From: Pleomorphomonas sp. NRK KF1
GTDB lineage: Bacteria; Pseudomonadota; Alphaproteobacteria; Rhizobiales; Pleomorphomonadaceae
Reading direction: 5' to 3'
Length of the DNA: 64,000 nucleotides
Assembly: GCF_023721755.1 (NCBI RefSeq)
Contig: NZ_JAMDLH010000007.1
Coordinates: 248,001-312,000 of the forward strand
Notes under the pieces: generated by a model
The model's input: the letters and a program-made list of their open reading frames with translations, nothing else
The model's database searches: none
What the model was told of the DNA's origin: nothing
Shown here: piece by piece, positions 56,874 through 64,000 of the stretch
How the letters are laid out: each line of letters opens with the position of its first letter
Position numbering within the stretch: position 1 is the first letter of the stretch
Made by a program: the position numbers and the translations under genes

Positions 56874-57620
56874 TCAGCGCTCCCAGCCGACGGCGAGATA
56901 GCGCCAGAAGGTCTCCTGCGCCTTGGTGGCGGCGGCGGCGAAGCCGCGCGCGCCGTCGAGAAAGCCGGCTTGCAGGATGTAGTGCTTGAAGAAGGCGAAG
57001 ACGCAGCGGACGATGGCCGGGCCGAGGCCGCCGCGCTTGCCGCGGGCACGGCGCACGCTGGCCGAGGCCAGGGCATAGCGGCGCTGCTTGTCGAGCACCT
57101 CGTCGATGCCGCGATAGCTCAAGTGATCCATGGCGGCGGCGAGGTCGGCCACCTTGCCGTCGACGATCAGGCTCTCGTGGACGATATCGGTCGAGAAGCG
57201 GGCGCGGTCGCGGCGGGCGAGGCGCAGCACGCGGTCGGGCGACCAGCCGCCATGGCGCATGACTTGGCCGAGGAACTGGTTGCGACGGTCGATGCGATAG
57301 CCGTCGGCGGCCGGCGCCGCGATGGCGGCGCGGATCTCGGCGGCAAGGTCGGGCGGAATGCGCTCGTCGGCGTCGATCGACAGCACCCAGTCTCCGGTGG
57401 CAAGGTCGAGCGCCCGCTGCTTCTGCGGTCCGAAGCCGGGGAAGTCGGGCGTCTCCAGCAGCGTGGCGCCGGCGGCGCGGGCGATCTCCTGCGTGCCGTC
57501 GCGGCTGCCGGAATCCACCACCACGATCTCCTGGCAGAAGGCGAGCGAGGCGAGGCAGTCCGGCAGGTCGCGCGCTTCGTCCTTGACGATCAGGATGGCG
57601 CTGAGGCGGGGAGCGGTCAT
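56874..57620 (-). CDS. Glycosyltransferase family 2 protein (WaaE/KdtX-like)
   Basis: 248 residues. SAILIVKDEARDLPDCL, VVDSGSRDGT and the donor-site acid motif SIDADERI are GT2 signatures; the DSGSTDGT form with VSIDADERI is that of WaaE/KdtX, which adds beta-glucose to heptose I. It overlaps the waaC stop by four bases. Confidence 0.88.
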   Translation of the reverse strand: MTAPRLSAILIVKDEARDLPDCLASLAFCQEIVVVDSGSRDGTQEIARAAGATLLETPDFPGFGPQKQRALDLATGDWVLSIDADERIPPDLAAEIRAAIAAPAADGYRIDRRNQFLGQVMRHGGWSPDRVLRLARRDRARFSTDIVHESLIVDGKVADLAAAMDHLSYRGIDEVLDKQRRYALASASVRRARGKRGGLGPAIVRCVFAFFKHYILQAGFLDGARGFAAAATKAQETFWRYLAVGWER

Positions 57621-58630
57621 GGCGCGTCTCCCAGGAGACTGTGGAGGCTTTGGAGCACGCGCGGCGGCGGCAGGCTGTCGACGCAGGGCTGCACGGTGCC
57701 GGGCGGCACAAGCGGGCAGTCGCGCTTGCGGCAGGGGGCGCAGTCGATGGCGGCCTCCAGCACGGTGGCCCGGCGGCCGGCGACGCCGGTGAGGCCCGGC
57801 TTGGTGCTCAGGAAGAGGGCGACGGTCGGCCGGTCGAGGGCGGCGGCGAGGTGAGTAAGGCCGGTGTCGCAGCCGACCACGGCGCTGGCGCGGTCGATCA
57901 GGCTGGCCACCTCATCGAGTGGCGCGCGCGGGATCAGCTCTGTGCCGGGCGCCCCAGCGGCAATGGCGCGGGCGGTGGCCTCCTCGGCGGCGTCGGCATA
58001 GGTCACCTGCGGCCGCAGCCCTTGGGCGGTCAGCGCATTGGCGAGCTCGATCCAGCTTTGCGTCGACCAGCGCTTGCTCGCCCATGTGGTGCCGTGCAGC
58101 AGGACGACGGTGGGGTCGGGCTCGCCTGCTCCCCTGGCGATGCCGTAGTCGAGGGTGGCAAGGTCCGGCTCGTAGCCCAGGATGGCGCTGAACAAGAGGC
58201 GCAACCGGTCGATGGCGTGGCGGTCGCGGGCAATGGCGTGGCGCTCGCCGTAGAAGCGGGCGGCCAGCGGCTCGCGGGCGCTCGCCGCGTCGAGCCCGGC
58301 GACTTTCGCACCGGCGATGCGGGCGACCAGCGCGCTCTTCAAGAGCCCCTGGGCGTCGATGACGAGGTCGTAGCGCTCGGCGCGGATCGACCGGATCAGG
58401 GCGCGGGCGGCGCGCCAGCTTTCGGCCTTGAACGGCGCCTTGCGCCAGGCGCGCAGGCGGATCTCGTGGACGTGGCGGACGCCGGGATGCAGGCGAACCA
58501 GCGGCGCGAAGGCAGCCTCGACGCACCAGTCGACGACGATGTCCGGCCGTGCCTTCAGCGCATCGGTCAGCGCCGGCAGGGCGTGGACGACGTCGCCCAT
58601 CGACGACATCTTGACGACCAGAATTTTCAT
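57617..58630 (-). CDS. waaC: Lipopolysaccharide heptosyltransferase I
   Basis: 337 residues, GT9 fold. It starts [21 protein letters not shown], as WaaC proteins do. VVLLHGTTWASKRW contains the heptose-phosphate contact motif and GCDTGLTHLAAALDRPTVALF the C-terminal GT9 signature. It joins the first L-glycero-D-manno-heptose to Kdo. The ATG overlaps the waaF stop by four bases; 29 residues of upstream frame were rejected as non-conserved. CAPCRKRDCP near the C-terminus is a cysteine cluster seen in many GT9 proteins. Confidence 0.93.
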   Translation of the reverse strand: MKILVVKMSSMGDVVHALPALTDALKARPDIVVDWCVEAAFAPLVRLHPGVRHVHEIRLRAWRKAPFKAESWRAARALIRSIRAERYDLVIDAQGLLKSALVARIAGAKVAGLDAASAREPLAARFYGERHAIARDRHAIDRLRLLFSAILGYEPDLATLDYGIARGAGEPDPTVVLLHGTTWASKRWSTQSWIELANALTAQGLRPQVTYADAAEEATARAIAAGAPGTELIPRAPLDEVASLIDRASAVVGCDTGLTHLAAALDRPTVALFLSTKPGLTGVAGRRATVLEAAIDCAPCRKRDCPLVPPGTVQPCVDSLPPPRVLQSLHSLLGDAP

Positions 58631-59622
58631 GAGGGGACCGCCAGCAGGCGGTCGGCCGCCCCGGCGACGGCGTCGACGCCGAGCTTTTTCAGGCAGTCGA
58701 GGTGGCCGAGCGGGCATTCGCGCTTGTGGCAGGGCGAGCAGGCAAGGTGCAGCGAGATGAGCTCGCGCCGGTCGGTTAGCGGCGGCGTGTTGTCGTAGGA
58801 GGTGGAGCCGTAGACGCCGACCACCGGCACGCCGACGGCGGCGGCGACGTGCATCAGGCCGCTGTCGTTGGCAACCGCGATGCGGGCGGCACCCAGGAGG
58901 TCGATGGCGTCCTCGAGGCGGGTCTGGCCGGTGAGGTCGATCGCCTCGGGCACCAGCGCGGTGATCGCCGCGCCCACCTCCCGGTCTTTGGCCGAGCCGA
59001 GCAGGATGGTCTTGAGGCCGCGGTCGGCGAAATGGCGGGCAAGGCCGGCGTATTTGTCCTCCGGCCAGCGCTTGGCCGGGCCGAACTCGGCGCCCGGCAT
59101 CAGCGCCGCGTAGCCGCCGGCTTCAAGGCGATGGCTGGCGAAAAGGGCGGCCTGATTGGCGGCGTCGATGGCAAGATGCGGCTGCCGGAAGGCGCCCCCG
59201 CCGGCAAGCAGGTGGAACATTTCCGCCGTGCGTCGCTTGCGCTCTTTGGGCAGCGGCACGATGGCGTTGAGGAGGCCGTAGCGCATCTCGCGCCGGAAGC
59301 CGACGCGGGTGGGGATGCCGGCGAAGAATGGCACCAGCGCCGACTTCCAGCTGCCGGGCAGCACATAGGCGCGCCCGTAGCGGCCGGCGAGGGAGCGACC
59401 GACCCGGAAGCGTTCGCCAAGGCCGAACTCGCCGGGCTTGAAGGGGGCGTCGATGCGGTCGCGCGCCTCCGGCATGCGGCTGATCAGCGGCGCGGCCCAG
59501 GCCGGCGCCATCACGTCGATCGGCGCGGCCGGGTAGAGCTCTTTCAGTGCCGACAGAAGGCACTGGGCCATGACCATGTCACCGACCCAGCGCGGCCCGA
59601 TTACGAGGATGCCTTCAGCCAT
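58627..59622 (-). CDS. waaF: Lipopolysaccharide heptosyltransferase II
   Basis: 331 residues, GT9 fold. [36 protein letters not shown] and [23 protein letters not shown] are WaaF signatures, with a terminal [16 protein letters not shown]. It adds the second heptose. The start at 59622 lies 22 bp inside the end of hldD, in a different frame, so the two genes overlap and are coupled. Confidence 0.93.
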   Translation of the reverse strand: MAEGILVIGPRWVGDMVMAQCLLSALKELYPAAPIDVMAPAWAAPLISRMPEARDRIDAPFKPGEFGLGERFRVGRSLAGRYGRAYVLPGSWKSALVPFFAGIPTRVGFRREMRYGLLNAIVPLPKERKRRTAEMFHLLAGGGAFRQPHLAIDAANQAALFASHRLEAGGYAALMPGAEFGPAKRWPEDKYAGLARHFADRGLKTILLGSAKDREVGAAITALVPEAIDLTGQTRLEDAIDLLGAARIAVANDSGLMHVAAAVGVPVVGVYGSTSYDNTPPLTDRRELISLHLACSPCHKRECPLGHLDCLKKLGVDAVAGAADRLLAVPS

Positions 59623-60548
59623 TCCATATACTCTTTCACCCCGGTCGCCACGTCGCGGAAGGCGCCATTGTAGCCCACCCCGCGCAGCCGGCTGAGGTCG
59701 GCTTCGGTGAAGCTCTGGTAACGCCCCTTGAGATGCTCGGGGAAGGGAATGAACTCGATGGCGCCCTGGCCGAGCGATCCGATTACCGCCTCGGCGACGG
59801 CGCGGAAGGGCTCGGCCCGGCCGGTGCCGCAGTTGAAGATGCCCGACACGCCGCGCTTCCAGCACCAGAGGTTGACGTCGGCGACATCGGCCACATGGAC
59901 GAAGTCGCGCCGCTGCTCGCCGGGGCCGTAGCCGCCATAGGCGTCGAACAGCTTGGGGTTCTCGCCGGCCTTGACCTGGTTGAACAGGTGGAAGGCCACC
60001 GAGGCCATGCTGCCCTTGTGGCCCTCGCGCGGGCCGTAGACGTTGAAGTAGCGCAGGCCGACCACCGGCGAGTGCTCGGCGGCGGTGAAGACGTTGCGCC
60101 GCACGTAATCGTCGAACAGCTTCTTGGAATAGCCGTAGACGTTCAGCGTCCGCTCGAACTCCGGCTCCTCGCGGAAGGTGTCGCCGCCGCCATAGGTGGC
60201 CGCCGAGGAGGCGTAGAGAAAGGGAATGCCGTTGCGCAGCGAATAGTGGAGCAGCGCCTTGGAGTAGGCGTAGTTCACTTCCATCACATACTTGCCGTTC
60301 CACTCGGTGGTGGCCGAGCAGGCGCCCTGGTGGAAGATGGCATCGATCTCGATCACCTCGTCGCGCTCGACGCGGGCGAGAAAGGTGTCCTTGTCCTCGT
60401 AGTCGGCGATGGCGAGGTCGGCGAGATTGCGGAACTTGGTGCCGTCGGTCAGGTCGTCGACGACGAGGATGTCGCTCCGTCCCTCGGCATTGAGAGCGGC
60501 AACGATGTTGCTGCCGATCATTCCGGCGCCGCCGGTGACGATGATCAT
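59601..60548 (-). CDS. hldD: ADP-L-glycero-D-manno-heptose-6-epimerase
   Basis: 315 residues. NADP-binding [15 protein letters not shown], substrate-contact [10 protein letters not shown], YxxxK in [10 protein letters not shown], and [18 protein letters not shown] as in all HldD/RfaD enzymes. It converts ADP-D-glycero-heptose to the L-glycero form used by WaaC and WaaF. It is the first gene of the core operon and diverges from hldE across 119 bp. Confidence 0.95.
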   Translation of the reverse strand: MIIVTGGAGMIGSNIVAALNAEGRSDILVVDDLTDGTKFRNLADLAIADYEDKDTFLARVERDEVIEIDAIFHQGACSATTEWNGKYVMEVNYAYSKALLHYSLRNGIPFLYASSAATYGGGDTFREEPEFERTLNVYGYSKKLFDDYVRRNVFTAAEHSPVVGLRYFNVYGPREGHKGSMASVAFHLFNQVKAGENPKLFDAYGGYGPGEQRRDFVHVADVADVNLWCWKRGVSGIFNCGTGRAEPFRAVAEAVIGSLGQGAIEFIPFPEHLKGRYQSFTEADLSRLRGVGYNGAFRDVATGVKEYMEWLKASS

Positions 60549-60667
60549 GCGGTTGTCCTCAGCAGGGTGGCCCCTCGGGGCGCGGTCGGAAAATCTGGTA
60601 ACACTTTTCGGTGCGATGCTCTAGAAGGAGTGCGACTGTCCCCAAGAGGAGCCTTGCACGCGCTGAA

Positions 60668-62128
60668 ATGCCCGACGCCGGTCTTTCCTATCATGCCGCC
60701 GTATCGAAGTTTTCCGCGCTGACCGTGCTGGTGGCCGGCGACTTCATGCTCGACCGCTTCGTCCACGGCAAGGTCAACCGCGTGTCGCCGGAGGCGCCCA
60801 TTCCGGTGCTGAGCCACGGCCGCGACGACGTCATGCTGGGCGGGGCGGGCAACGTGGTGGCCAATGTCGCCGCGCTGGGCGGCCGGGCGGTGCCCGTGAC
60901 GGTGATCGGCGACGACGAGGCCGGCGCGCAGCTCAGACGCCTGTTCGATGCCCGCCACATCGGCCATGACAGGATCGTCTCCAGCGCCGCGCGCAGCACC
61001 ACGCGCAAGACGCGCTTCGTGGCCCAGCAACAACAGCTTCTCCGCTTCGACGAGGAGGTGGTGTCGCCGCTCACGGCGGCCGACCGCGCGGCGGTGCTCG
61101 CCGCCTTCGCCGCCGAGCTGCCGCGCGCCGACATCGTCATCCTCTCCGATTACGGCAAGGGCGCGCTGGCGGACGGCGTCGCCGCCGAGCTGATCGCGCT
61201 CTGTCGCGCCGCCGGCAAGCAAGTGCTGGTCGATCCCAAGGGCACCGATTACCGCATCTATCGCGGCGCCACCGCGGTGACGCCCAACCGCAAGGAACTC
61301 GGCGAGGCCACAGGCCTTGCGACCGGCTCGGATGCCGAGGTCGAGGCGGCTGGCCGCCTGTTGCGCGAGACCTGCGGGCTCGACTTCGTGCTCGCCACCC
61401 GCAGCGAGGAGGGCATGAGCATCGTCGAAGCGGAGCGGACGCTGCACATGCCGACCAAGGCGCGGGCGGTGTTCGACGTCTCCGGCGCCGGTGACACGGT
61501 GATCGCCACCTTCGCCCTGGCGCTCGCCGCCGGCTGCGCCACCGGCATGGCGGCCGAGATCGCCAACGCGGCGGCCGGCATCGTCGTCGGCAAGCCGGGC
61601 ACGGCCCAGACCGACCCGGACGAACTGCTCGGCAGCTTGGCGGCGGCCGGCCGCTCGGACGGCCCGGCGGATCGCGACGCCATCACGCGCCTTGCCGCCG
61701 CCTGGCGGGCCGAGGGCCTGAGGGTGGGCTTCACCAACGGCTGCTTCGACATCCTGCACGTCGGCCACGTCGCCCAGCTGGAAGACGCCAAGTCGCGCTG
61801 CGACCGGCTGATCGTCGGCCTCAACACCGACGCCTCGGTGAAGCGCAACAAGGGCGAGGGGCGCCCCGTCAACAGCGAGGACGACCGGGCGCGGCTGCTT
61901 TTGGCGCTGAAGGCGGTGGACGCGGTGGTGCTGTTCGACGAGGAAACGCCGCTCGACCTCATCAAGGCGGTGATGCCGGACCTCTTGGTAAAGGGCGCCG
62001 ACTACACGATCGACCGGGTGGTGGGCGCCGATTTCGTTCTGAGCCGAGGCGGCAAGGTGCATCTGTCGCCGATCGTCGCCGGGCGTTCGACCACGGCGAC
62101 GCTGAAGAAGATCGTTTCGCTGGGATAA
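60668..62128 (+). CDS. hldE: Bifunctional heptose-7-phosphate kinase / heptose-1-phosphate adenylyltransferase
   Basis: 486 residues. The N-terminal PfkB-type kinase (about 1-325) has GGAGNVVANVAALGG and FDVSGAGDTVIATFALAL; the C-terminal nucleotidyltransferase (about 345-486) has FTNGCFDILHVGHVAQL with the HxGH motif. The two halves make ADP-D-glycero-beta-D-manno-heptose from the 7-phosphate, with GmhB between the two steps. The ATG at 60668 starts the conserved region; the ribosome-binding site is distant. Confidence 0.95.
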   Translation: MPDAGLSYHAAVSKFSALTVLVAGDFMLDRFVHGKVNRVSPEAPIPVLSHGRDDVMLGGAGNVVANVAALGGRAVPVTVIGDDEAGAQLRRLFDARHIGHDRIVSSAARSTTRKTRFVAQQQQLLRFDEEVVSPLTAADRAAVLAAFAAELPRADIVILSDYGKGALADGVAAELIALCRAAGKQVLVDPKGTDYRIYRGATAVTPNRKELGEATGLATGSDAEVEAAGRLLRETCGLDFVLATRSEEGMSIVEAERTLHMPTKARAVFDVSGAGDTVIATFALALAAGCATGMAAEIANAAAGIVVGKPGTAQTDPDELLGSLAAAGRSDGPADRDAITRLAAAWRAEGLRVGFTNGCFDILHVGHVAQLEDAKSRCDRLIVGLNTDASVKRNKGEGRPVNSEDDRARLLLALKAVDAVVLFDEETPLDLIKAVMPDLLVKGADYTIDRVVGADFVLSRGGKVHLSPIVAGRSTTATLKKIVSLG

Positions 62129-62145
62129 CGGAAAAGGGGAACGGC

Positions 62146-62721
62146 ATGGCCGGACTGCAAGATTACCTTCAGACGTCCATCGACGGACTGGCCGCCCTGC
62201 GGGATCACGACCTTTCCGGCGCCATCGAGCGGGCGATCGACATCATCGTCGCGGCGCTCTCCGCCGGCAAGCCGATGCTGGTCTGCGGCAACGGCGGTTC
62301 GGCCGCCGACGCCCAGCACATTGCCGGCGAACTGGTCGGCCGGTTTCTGAGGGAGCGCAAGGCCTACAACGTCATCGCGCTCGGCACCGACACCTCGGTG
62401 GTGACGGCCTGGAGCAACGACTATTCCTTCGAAAGCCTGTTCGCCCGCCAGGTGGAGGCGCACGGCTGCAAGGGGGCGGTGCTGCTCGCCATTTCGACAT
62501 CGGGCAACTCCAAGAACGTGCTGGCCGCCGCCGAGGTGGCGCGCCAGCAGGGCATGACGGTGATCGCGCTGACCGGCGAGGGCGGCGGCAAGCTCGCGCC
62601 GCTGGCCGATGTGCTGCTCGACGTGCCCTCGCGCTTCACGCCGGTGATCCAGCAGGGCCATCTCTGCCTCTATCACTATCTCTGCGGCGCCATCGAGGAA
62701 CGCCTCGTGGGGATGGCATGA
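62146..62721 (+). CDS. gmhA: Sedoheptulose-7-phosphate isomerase
   Basis: 191 residues. SIS-fold motifs MLVCGNGGSAADAQHIAGEL and AISTSGNSKNVLAA; zinc ligands expected at the His of DAQHIAGE and the His of QQGHLCLYHYL. It makes D-glycero-D-manno-heptose 7-phosphate, the first step of ADP-heptose synthesis. It follows hldE by 17 bp and overlaps gmhB by four. Confidence 0.95.
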   Translation: MAGLQDYLQTSIDGLAALRDHDLSGAIERAIDIIVAALSAGKPMLVCGNGGSAADAQHIAGELVGRFLRERKAYNVIALGTDTSVVTAWSNDYSFESLFARQVEAHGCKGAVLLAISTSGNSKNVLAAAEVARQQGMTVIALTGEGGGKLAPLADVLLDVPSRFTPVIQQGHLCLYHYLCGAIEERLVGMA

Positions 62722-63347
62722 GCCGTCGGGCGATCAACGACCCGCGTTGGCCGGGCGCAGATCCCGGCCTCTGGATCGAGGCAGCGGAAGACGCGGTGCG
62801 CTTTGCCGGACGACCGGCGCTGTTTCTCGACCGCGACGGCGTCATCAACGAGGATACCGGCTATCCCTCGCGGCCCGAGCATATCCGCATTCTCGAGGAT
62901 ATCATCGAGCCGATCCGGCGGGCCAATGCGACCGGCTGGCCGGTGGTGGTGGTCACCAACCAGTCGGGCGTGGCGCAGGGCCTGTTCGGCTGGGACGATT
63001 TCGCCGACGTCACCGCCCATATCGACGCGGAACTGGCGACGCGCGGTGCCCGGCTCGATCTGGTGCTGGGCTGCGGCTACTACGGCCAGGGACGGCCGCC
63101 GCTTGACGTCGCCGATCACCCCATGCGCAAGCCGAACCCGGGCATGTTCGTCGAAGCGGGGCGGCTCACCGGCCTCGACTTCGGGCGTTCGCTGATGGTG
63201 GGCGACAGAGAGAGCGACTTTCAGGCGGCTATGGGGGCGGGGGTGTCGAAGCTGTTCTCGCCGGCCGCCGATTGCATCGGCCTGCGGCTCGGACCCTTGG
63301 CCGAAGTGGTGCGGCCGCTCGCCGAGGCGGCGGAACTGATCGGCTGA
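62718..63347 (+). CDS. gmhB: D-glycero-D-manno-heptose-1,7-bisphosphate 7-phosphatase (HAD type)
   Basis: 209 residues. HAD motifs ALFLDRDGVIN, VVVTNQSGVAQGLF, MRKPNPGMF and SLMVGDRESDF are complete. E. coli GmhB has a zinc loop of CxH...CxC just before RKP; here the loop reads CGYYGQGRPPLDVADHPMRKP, with only one cysteine. The zinc site is therefore probably absent. The role is secured by position after gmhA and by the HAD motifs. Confidence 0.9.
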   Translation: MSRRAINDPRWPGADPGLWIEAAEDAVRFAGRPALFLDRDGVINEDTGYPSRPEHIRILEDIIEPIRRANATGWPVVVVTNQSGVAQGLFGWDDFADVTAHIDAELATRGARLDLVLGCGYYGQGRPPLDVADHPMRKPNPGMFVEAGRLTGLDFGRSLMVGDRESDFQAAMGAGVSKLFSPAADCIGLRLGPLAEVVRPLAEAAELIG

Positions 63348-63353
63348 GCGGTA

Positions 63354-64000
63354 TCAGTTGCCGAGAAGGCGCATGCGGTAGCGCAGCATGGAAAGATTGA
63401 AGCGCGCCGCATAGCTGAGGTCCGACAGGCGGCTGCGCAAGCTCGTGGCGGTCGTCTTCTGCCAAACCGACAGCGAGCCGCTGCCATCGTCGGCCGCAAT
63501 GTAGCTTTTCCTGAGGTTGTGCGACTTGCGCCAGAGCGTTCCGATGTCGATGACGTCGGCCGGATCGCCGGCTTGGCCATGGAAGGCGATCCTCGGCAGG
63601 TTGGCGGCTCCGCCAAAGAACAGCCCGCGAATCTGCTTTTCCGGGTCGGCCTGGTCGTTCATCCGGCTCGCAAGGTCATGTGCGGCGGCCGACGTCATGA
63701 AGAAGGGGTTGAGCGAGAACTCGCCCGTGGACGGCGACGGCGAATAGCGGCGCAGATAGAGGCGCAGGATGTCCGCTTCGCCCCCGAGGAGCATACGGGA
63801 CACGCGGTCGACGTTGATCGGGCGGTTCAGGAACCAGTCGTCTTCTAGGTGGAGGAAATAGGGCGCGTCGACTTCGTTCCACACCCACCTCACCGCGCGA
63901 GCGAAGCCGCCAGTCTCCGGCGTGTTGACGCGCGCCTGTCCTCGGCTGTCGTAGGTGTTCAGAAGCCGCACCACATCGTCGCGCGAGGCGGTATCCGAAC
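63354..64000 (-). CDS. Glycosyltransferase-like protein (C-terminal fragment)
   Basis: The gene enters from the right edge: the frame stays open to base 64000, so only the last 215 residues are visible. FLHLEDDWFLNRPINV is an acid motif of GT-A type proteins, and NPFFMTSAAAHDLASRM and GGAANLPRIAFHGQAGD follow. It ends seven bp after gmhB on the opposite strand. Probably another LPS or surface-glycan transferase; family not assigned. Confidence 0.6.
   Translation of the reverse strand, partial: SDTASRDDVVRLLNTYDSRGQARVNTPETGGFARAVRWVWNEVDAPYFLHLEDDWFLNRPINVDRVSRMLLGGEADILRLYLRRYSPSPSTGEFSLNPFFMTSAAAHDLASRMNDQADPEKQIRGLFFGGAANLPRIAFHGQAGDPADVIDIGTLWRKSHNLRKSYIAADDGSGSLSVWQKTTATSLRSRLSDLSYAARFNLSMLRYRMRLLGN

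Noticed and set aside
60545-62062. 505-codon minus-strand frame opposite hldE
   Set aside because: Antisense to a fully conserved bifunctional enzyme; shadow composition.

Overview
The window is high-GC DNA read as part of an alphaproteobacterial chromosome, most likely from the order Hyphomicrobiales (Rhizobiales). Grounds: the divergent trxB/lrp pair, a MarR-OmpR-EnvZ operon facing ilvE, DUF1127 and DUF3563 small proteins, the aatA aminotransferase, and palindromic intergenic repeats of the kind scattered through rhizobial genomes (22746-22846 and 40595-40677). The genus cannot be fixed from the sequence alone. No rRNA, tRNA, CRISPR array, transposase or phage gene was seen.

Layout. (1) 1-5627, minus strand: an amide-utilisation operon, AmiC sensor, AmiR-type ANTAR antiterminator, two Dpp/Opp-type permeases, a family 5 solute-binding protein and the start of a formamidase/acetamidase. 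A promoter and an intrinsic terminator lie in the leader ahead of amiC, as expected for AmiR control. (2) 5706-7239: a LysR regulator and a DUF1127 protein. (3) 7299-14216, minus strand: a sugar operon with SorC regulator, CUT2 transporter, LacD/YihT-like aldolase, ROK kinase and a P-loop kinase. (4) 14633-18922: a giant CheB-CheR-PAS-PAS-GGDEF-EAL protein. (5) 18939-22736: histidine kinase, response regulator and MarR protein, divergent from ilvE. (6) 22746-29834: repeats, small and hypothetical proteins, a methyltransferase, an APH-fold kinase, a secreted protein with tandem 59-60 residue repeats, an HdeA-like protein, and a MarR-GNAT fusion behind a 35-bp palindrome. (7) 29910-35124: a four-gene MacAB-like exporter with a membrane-anchored AraC regulator. 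(8) 35289-44412: aatA, parDE, a chemoreceptor, LysR, trxB, lrp and an MsbA-like ABC exporter.

(9) 44557-54476 is a more AT-rich accessory block for a fucosylated glycan. Gmd and Fcl make GDP-L-fucose. The following genes encode a GT-A-like protein, a GT10 fucosyltransferase, a GT4, a GT25 (often galactosyltransferases), a GT11 alpha-1,2-fucosyltransferase, an FkbM methyltransferase and a DUF268 protein, with one more glycosyltransferase-like gene on the opposite strand. GT25, GT10 and GT11 together are the enzyme classes that build Lewis-type epitopes in Helicobacter. No Wzx/Wzy pair is present, so a short cap on LPS core is more likely than a polymer.

(10) 54679-64000 is the LPS inner-core locus: hldD-waaF-waaC-GT2-GT4-GT4 on the minus strand, hldE-gmhA-gmhB on the plus strand, and a truncated glycosyltransferase-like gene at the right edge. 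It supplies ADP-heptose and the heptosyltransferases, and probably the acceptor for the fucosylated cap.
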